Of a stretch of 64,000 bases of DNA, positions 59,413-64,000 are shown piece after piece. The notes below the pieces were generated by a model. The model was not told where the DNA came from. It made no database searches and saw nothing but the letters and a program-made list of their open reading frames with translations. The stretch comes from BP-464 sp963825415 (lineage in GTDB: Bacteria > Actinomycetota > Thermoleophilia > Solirubrobacterales > Solirubrobacteraceae), in NCBI GenBank assembly GCA_963825415.1, contig CAWGTD010000009.1, positions 310,001-374,000 of the forward strand, read 5' to 3'. The translations under genes were made by a program, and so were the position numbers. Numbering within the stretch: the first letter of the stretch is position 1; the number at the start of each line of letters is the position of its first letter.

Positions 59413-59455
59413 GTACTACATCTAGCGCAGCATCAGAAGACCCTGCAAAATCGCG
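59413..59455 (+). mobile_element. Right attachment repeat (attR)
   Basis: GTACTACATCTAG (59413-59425), CCCTGCAAAA (59441-59450) and TCGCG (59451-59455), in the same order and span as attL. The segment between the blocks has diverged. Chromosomal genes resume 21 bp later. Confidence 0.7.
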
Positions 59456-59476
59456 GGCACGCCGGAGTCGGTCGGC

Positions 59477-60865
59477 TTATCCGGCTGCGACGGGCTCACG
59501 CAGGAAGGCCATCAGGTTGTTCACGGCCGCGACGTAGTTGCGCTTGTTGCGCTCGGCCGACTGCGTGATCCGCGGGTCGTCGAGGTGATCGAGCCTGCCG
59601 CGCACGATGTTCAGCCGCGAGCGCTCGAGCCACGCGACGAGATCGGGGTCCGTCCAGAGCATCGGCAGCTCCGCCATGGCGGTCAGATTGCGAAGCCATG
59701 AGGTCGGCGTGTCCGGGTTGGCGATGGGCGGGCACAGTCGGTTCTGCTCGGCGACGTCGTCGAGCGTGGCCTCGACGTAGCCGATCAGCGCCGGGTTGAA
59801 GACCGGGCTGCAGGGGCGCACCTGCTGGATCGTGATGCGGCCTTCCTCGAAGATCCGCTGCGGCGGGGCGACGTGCAGGCCGTTGGCGGTGCAGTCCACG
59901 TGCAGCGTCTGAGGGCTCGTGGCGACGGTCCCGTCGTCGAGCGTGATCGTGCGCTCGCCGATGTGCCGGACGCGCCCGAGGCGCACCACGTCCTCGACAC
60001 TGCGCAGCTGTTCGAGCTCGGTGCGCGTCACGATCGCGCACCGGTACATCGTCGGCGTCACCGCCGGGTCGATCCGCAGCAGCCTCCCGCTCTCCTCCAG
60101 ACGGGCGAAGAGGTCCTCGACGGACTCCGCGTTCGCGGCGGCGTCGAGGTCGAGCGCGAAGCCCTCGATGATCGATCCGACCTGGTCCAGCGGCTGCAGG
60201 CTCGCCCGGTCCAGCAGCCACTGGTCGCGCGGGCGCACCCAAGTGATGCGGCCTGGCTCGACGCCGCTGTCGAGCAGGTACCCGCAGGCGTCGATCGCCG
60301 TCTTGCCGCTGCCCAGGACGACGAAGCGGTCGTGGTCGTCGATTCCTCCGGTGAGCGCTCCGACCGGCACGAGCCGCACGCCGGGATCGATGGTGAACGA
60401 CGGCGTGTGCAGTCCGGGAAGGTCCGTGCCCATGTAGCGCGTGTCCACCAGCTTGCGGCGGACGCCGACATCCATGACCGTGCCGTCGGCCATGCACACG
60501 CGGTGGCGGCCGCCGTCACCGTCGAGGTACTCGCAGTCGCCGAGGAACCGCACCTGCCCGGTCGGCAGCAGTTGCTCGTCGAAGACCCGGTGGAAGTAGT
60601 CGCGCACCTCGGGCCCGCTCGCGCGCTCGTACAGGCCCTTGTCATCGAGCGTGTCGGCGCCGAGCGGAAGCGAGTTGACCCCGTAGTTGGCCGAAGGGAT
60701 GTGCAGCCGCAGGAACTCATACGCGTGGTTCCAGTGGCCGCCGACGCGCTCGCGCCGGTCGACCATCAGGACGTCCGCGTCCGATTCCGCGACGAGCGCG
60801 TCCGTGAACGACAGCCCGGAGGCACCTGCCCCTACCACCAGGTAGTCCGTCTCGAGCCTCTCCAC
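59477..60865 (-). CDS. FAD-dependent monooxygenase-like flavoprotein
   Basis: A 462-residue flavoprotein. The N-terminal FAD-binding Rossmann motif is DYLVVGAGASGLSFTDALV, followed by VDRRERVGGHWNHAYEF. A second nucleotide-binding segment is FVVLGSGKTAIDACGYLLDSG, which would hold NADPH. The GGHWNHAYEFLRLH stretch resembles FMO/Baeyer-Villiger enzymes, although the full FxGxxxHxxx(Y/F) fingerprint is not clear. It probably oxygenates or oxidises a small molecule; substrate unknown. It is divergent from the GH92 gene with 43 bp between starts. Confidence 0.8.
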   Translation of the reverse strand: MERLETDYLVVGAGASGLSFTDALVAESDADVLMVDRRERVGGHWNHAYEFLRLHIPSANYGVNSLPLGADTLDDKGLYERASGPEVRDYFHRVFDEQLLPTGQVRFLGDCEYLDGDGGRHRVCMADGTVMDVGVRRKLVDTRYMGTDLPGLHTPSFTIDPGVRLVPVGALTGGIDDHDRFVVLGSGKTAIDACGYLLDSGVEPGRITWVRPRDQWLLDRASLQPLDQVGSIIEGFALDLDAAANAESVEDLFARLEESGRLLRIDPAVTPTMYRCAIVTRTELEQLRSVEDVVRLGRVRHIGERTITLDDGTVATSPQTLHVDCTANGLHVAPPQRIFEEGRITIQQVRPCSPVFNPALIGYVEATLDDVAEQNRLCPPIANPDTPTSWLRNLTAMAELPMLWTDPDLVAWLERSRLNIVRGRLDHLDDPRITQSAERNKRNYVAAVNNLMAFLREPVAAG

Positions 60866-60908
60866 GGCGCAAGTCTGCCAGCATGCGGCCCCCGTCTAGT
60901 GTCGAAGG

Positions 60909-63213
60909 GTGAGGCAGGCGGCTGCCCGGGACGCCGTCGACACTATTCCTGCGGAGGAGCACGCCGCAAGACGCAAGGCTTGGCGCCCGCAGACGTTGTG
61001 GTCTACGTGCGTCGCGTCGCTGCTCACCGTCCTCGCCTGCCTCGTGCTGCCCGCCGGCGCCCGGGCGGCGGACGTCGCGCAGTACGTCGACCCGACGATC
61101 GGGACGTTCGGGACCGGTTGGGTCTTCCCGGGCGCGGATGTGCCGTTCGGCATGGTGCAGAACAGTCCCGACACGCTCGGGCCGCTCGTCTACGCCGGCT
61201 ACATGGGCAACGACGCGTTGATCCGCGGGTTCAGCCTCGTGCACTACTCCGGCGTGGGCGTGGCCGACGGCGGCGACCTGCCGTTCATGCCGTGGATCGG
61301 CAACGGGACCCCGCCGAGCGACCCGATGAAGTACGCCGCGCCGTTCACGCACGCCAACGAGCACGCGGAGGCCGGCTACTACTCGGTGCTGCTGGGCAAC
61401 GGCGTCGACGTCGAGTTGACCTCCACCGCGCACACGGCGCTGCAGCGCTACGCGTTCCCGCCCGGCGCCGAGCCCTACGTCATCGTCGATCCGCGGCACA
61501 ACAACTCCGGCGCGGCCGACGCGCCGGACATCTCGGCCAACGAAGGCGAGTGGACGCGGACCGGCGAGCGCGAGATCACGGGCTCGACGTTCAACGGCCG
61601 CTACCGGGTGTTCTTCGTCGCGCGCTTCGACCAGCCGATCGTGGGCGCCGGCGAGCATTGGCTGGAGTTCGCTCCTGGCCAGACGGTGACGATGCGCGCC
61701 GGCATCTCGTTCGTCGACAAGGCCGGTGCCCGCCGCAACCTCGACGCCGAGGCGCCGGCCAGCGTGACGTTCGACCAGGCGCGCTCCGACGCCTACGCGG
61801 CCTGGAACACCGAGCTCCAGCGGATCGAGGTCTCGGGCGGCACGCTCGCCGACAAGCGGACCTTCTACACGGCGCTCTACCACTCGCTGCTGCACCCCAA
61901 CGTCTTCGAGGACGTCGACGGCCGCTACCGCGGTTTCGACGACGTCATCCGGCCCTCCGACGGGCGCACTCAGTACGCGAACTTCTCCTCGTGGGACACC
62001 TACAAGGCCCAGAACCAGCTTCTGGCGACGCTGTATCCCGGCCGCTACGCGGACATGCTGCGCTCGGAGCTGGCCGACGCGCAGCAGCAGGGCTACCTGC
62101 CGCGCTGGGCCGAGCAGAACAGCGACCCGGGGTACATGACCGGCGACCCCGCGATCCCGATGATCGCCGACGGCGTCTGCCGCGGGCTCCTGCCGGACGG
62201 CAAGGCGCAGGAGCTCTACGACGAGGCGGTCAAGCTGCAGGGCCGCCGTCCTCCGAACCTGCTCGCGAACGGCTACCTCACGCTTGCCGACGCCCGCTAT
62301 GCGGTCGCGACCACTCTGGAATACGGCATCGCCGACTTCGCGCTGGCGCTGATGGCCCACCGGCTGGGCCGCGACTGACGACGCGCAGCGCTTCCTCGCC
62401 CAGTCGCTGAACTACCGCAACCTGCTCGACCCCGAGACGAAGTGGCTTCGTCCGCGCAACGCCGACGGCTCGTGGTACGACGGCACCACGCCGCTCGGCT
62501 TCGATCCCGCCCACGACCAGACCGGCTACCACGAGGGCAACGCCTGGCAGTACCAGTGGCTGGTCCCGCACGACCCGCGCGGCCTGTTCGAGCGCATGGG
62601 CAAGGGCACGGTCGACGACCTCGCGGTCGAGCGCCTCGACCACCTCTTCGCCGCGCCGGCCGAGGTGCAGAACCGATCGCAGCTCTTCGGCGTCTACTAC
62701 ATCGTCGACCAGTGGGCGCCCGGCAACGAGCACGACCTCGGAGCGCCCTACCTCTACCCGTTCGCGCTCCAGCCGTGGAAGACCCAGGCCGAGCTGCGCG
62801 CCGCCCAGCAGGCCTACCGCCCGACGATCGACGGCCTGCCCGGCAACGACGACCTCGGCGGGCTCTCGGCCTGGTACGTCTGGACCGCGCTGGGCTTCGG
62901 GCCGTTCACGCCCGGCGCGCCGCTGTACATGGTCGGCTCGCCGATGTTCGAGCACGCGACGATCCAGCTCCGCAAGGGGCGCTTCACGGTTGAGGCCCCG
63001 GGAGCATCGCTAGCGGGCAAGTACGTGCAGTCGGCGACGCTGAACGGCAAGCCGCTCGCCCGCGCCTGGTTCGGCGACGACGCGGTCCGCAAGCACGGCG
63101 TTCTGCACCTGGAGATGGGGCCGGTGCCCAACACGACATGGGCCACCGACGAGGCTGACGCGCCGCCATCCGCGTCTAGTGCGCCGCTCTCGGAGTTCGG
63201 TTGTCACTCTTAG
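60909..63213 (+). CDS. Secreted GH92 alpha-mannosidase-type hydrolase (one-base shift)
   Basis: A ~767-residue exported glycoside hydrolase. A long signal region (TLWSTCVASLLTVLACLVLPAGARA) is followed by the GH92 start VAQYVDPTIGTFGTGWVFPGADVPFGM. The catalytic (alpha/alpha)6 part includes SSWDTYKAQNQLLATLYP and GYHEGNAWQYQWLVPHD with the acidic residues that use calcium and water. GNDDLGGLSAWYVWTALGF is the family's best-known C-terminal motif. The frame shifts near 62375; removing one base gives GRDDDAQRFLAQSLNYRN. GTG starts six bases after TAGTGT (60897-60902). It would release mannose from exo-alpha-mannosides. Confidence 0.88.
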
Positions 63214-63217
63214 CGCT

Positions 63218-64000
63218 GTGAACCGGGAGATCACACGCCGCAGGCTGCTGGAGCAGGGCGCGACCGCGGCCGCCGGCGCGACGCTCATCGGTGGCCTCGC
63301 GACCGACGCCGCGAAGGCGCGCCGCCGGATCGAACTGCCAGGCCCGCGCGGCAAGCGCGTCGCGGTCCTGGGCGGCGGAATGGCCGGCCTGGCGGCCGCT
63401 CACGAGCTGATCGAGCGCGGGTTCTCAGTCGACGTCTACGAGCGCAAGGCGCTGGGCGGCAAGGCACGCAGCATCCCGGTCGCGGGGACGGCCGCGGGCG
63501 GGCGCCGGCCGCTGCCCGGCGAGCACGGCTTCCGGTTCTTCCCCGGCTTCTATCACCACGTGCCCGACACGATGCGCCGGATCCCGTTCGGCAAGAACCC
63601 CAACGGCGTGTGGGACAACATGCTGGCCGCCAACGAGACGAAGTCGCCGCGCACGAACGGCCGCGCGGACGGCACGGTGTTCGGCATCGCGCCGGACCCG
63701 AACGAGGCGAGCACGCCGGAGGGCCTTCGCCGGGTGCTGATGGAGGAGCTCGGCGGGCACGGTGTGCCGCCGCACGAGCTCGCCTACTTCGTCGAGCGCG
63801 TGATGGTGTTCCTCACCAGCTGCGACGAGCGCCGCTTCGGCCAGTGGGAGCACGTCAGCTGGTGGGACTTCATCAAGGCCGAGGGCAAGTCGGAGGAGTA
63901 CAGGACGGTCCTCGCGCGCGGCCTCACGCGCGCCGTGGTCGCCGCCAAGGAGCGCAAGGCCAGCACGCGCACGATCGGCAACATGGCCGAGGCGTTCGTC
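63218..64000 (+). CDS. Tat-exported FAD-dependent oxidoreductase, 5' part
   Basis: The first 261 codons of a protein that runs off the window. The N terminus ITRRRLLEQGATAAAGATLIGG is a twin-arginine signal. The FAD-binding motif is RVAVLGGGMAGLAAAHELIERG, followed by VYERKALGGKARSIPV and GEHGFRFFPGFYHHVPDTM, typical of the phytoene-desaturase/hydroxysqualene-dehydroxylase group of amine-oxidase-fold enzymes. The substrate is unknown. GTG at 63218 lies 4 bp after the GH92 stop, so the two genes may be co-transcribed. Confidence 0.8.
   Translation, partial: MNREITRRRLLEQGATAAAGATLIGGLATDAAKARRRIELPGPRGKRVAVLGGGMAGLAAAHELIERGFSVDVYERKALGGKARSIPVAGTAAGGRRPLPGEHGFRFFPGFYHHVPDTMRRIPFGKNPNGVWDNMLAANETKSPRTNGRADGTVFGIAPDPNEASTPEGLRRVLMEELGGHGVPPHELAYFVERVMVFLTSCDERRFGQWEHVSWWDFIKAEGKSEEYRTVLARGLTRAVVAAKERKASTRTIGNMAEAFV

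Larger units (their letters stand above)
46489..59455. mobile_element. Integrated genomic island, about 13 kb
   Basis: The segment begins at the 3' end of the Rrf2 gene and ends where a copy of the same sequence recurs. It contains an excisionase gene, a tyrosine integrase next to the left end, repeated GGTGCCCA motifs near both ends and accessory cargo: SIR2-STAND, DUF4238 and PIN-like proteins, and a RiPP operon. Codon and base use inside is more AT-tolerant than the flanks. I see no replication, conjugation or phage structural genes, so it is an integrative element of the satellite or defence-island type rather than a full phage or ICE. Confidence 0.75.

Overview
This is about 64 kb of very GC-rich DNA with GTG and TTG starts, tightly overlapping operons, an Rpf-type resuscitation factor and a class V aminotransferase. 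It most likely comes from an actinomycete of the class Thermoleophilia (Solirubrobacter/Conexibacter-like). That placement is inferred from gene style, not from a marker search. No rRNA genes and no CRISPR array are visible. Three tRNAs are present: Gly-GCC, Cys-GCA and Val-GAC.

Layout. 1-7.0 kb: the end of an EF-G-like factor, a zinc-ribbon protein, an amidase, an RNase HI-type protein, a primary-type sigma factor, a secreted copper protein and a secreted M28 peptidase. 7.0-12.3 kb: tRNAs, a DUF427 protein and a large surface protein with ~540-bp tandem repeats. 12.3-25.3 kb: an aminotransferase, an Rpf-like protein and a housekeeping block (glycosyltransferase, thrS, infC, rpmI, rplT, an rRNA methyltransferase, pheS, pheT) running directly into argC and argJ. 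25.3-31.7 kb: a secreted M14 carboxypeptidase sits inside the arginine cluster, followed by argB, argD, HU and argG. 31.7-46.5 kb: a hendecad-repeat coiled-coil protein, dnaE, two class III cyclases around a P450/TetR pair, endonuclease IV, gltX, an HDOD-LuxR regulator, DoxX and an Rrf2 regulator.

46.49-59.46 kb is an integrated genomic island. It starts at the stop codon of the Rrf2 gene and is bounded by imperfect 43-bp direct repeats. It carries an excisionase, a heavily frameshifted tyrosine integrase and a 139-nt palindromic three-stem element. Its cargo is a SIR2-STAND-HEAT protein of the antiviral (Avs) type, several unknown proteins including a PIN-like one, and a compact three-gene operon. 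That operon holds a precursor peptide with four repeated Thr/Asp cores, an MvdD-like ATP-grasp ligase and a translationally coupled membrane protein. I read it as a graspetide-type (omega-ester RiPP) pathway, and it is the most interesting system here.

59.5-64 kb returns to chromosome: a flavin monooxygenase-like protein, a GH92 alpha-mannosidase-type hydrolase and the start of a Tat-exported FAD oxidoreductase.

Two window-wide patterns matter for reading the annotation. First, about twenty promoter-proximal genes have a TANNNT hexamer 5-14 nt before the start codon, which suggests that leaderless transcription is the norm. Second, several genes, including essential pheT, are broken by single-base shifts that mostly look like one-base insertions. 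These are more likely sequence errors than real pseudogenes, and I annotate such genes across the shift.
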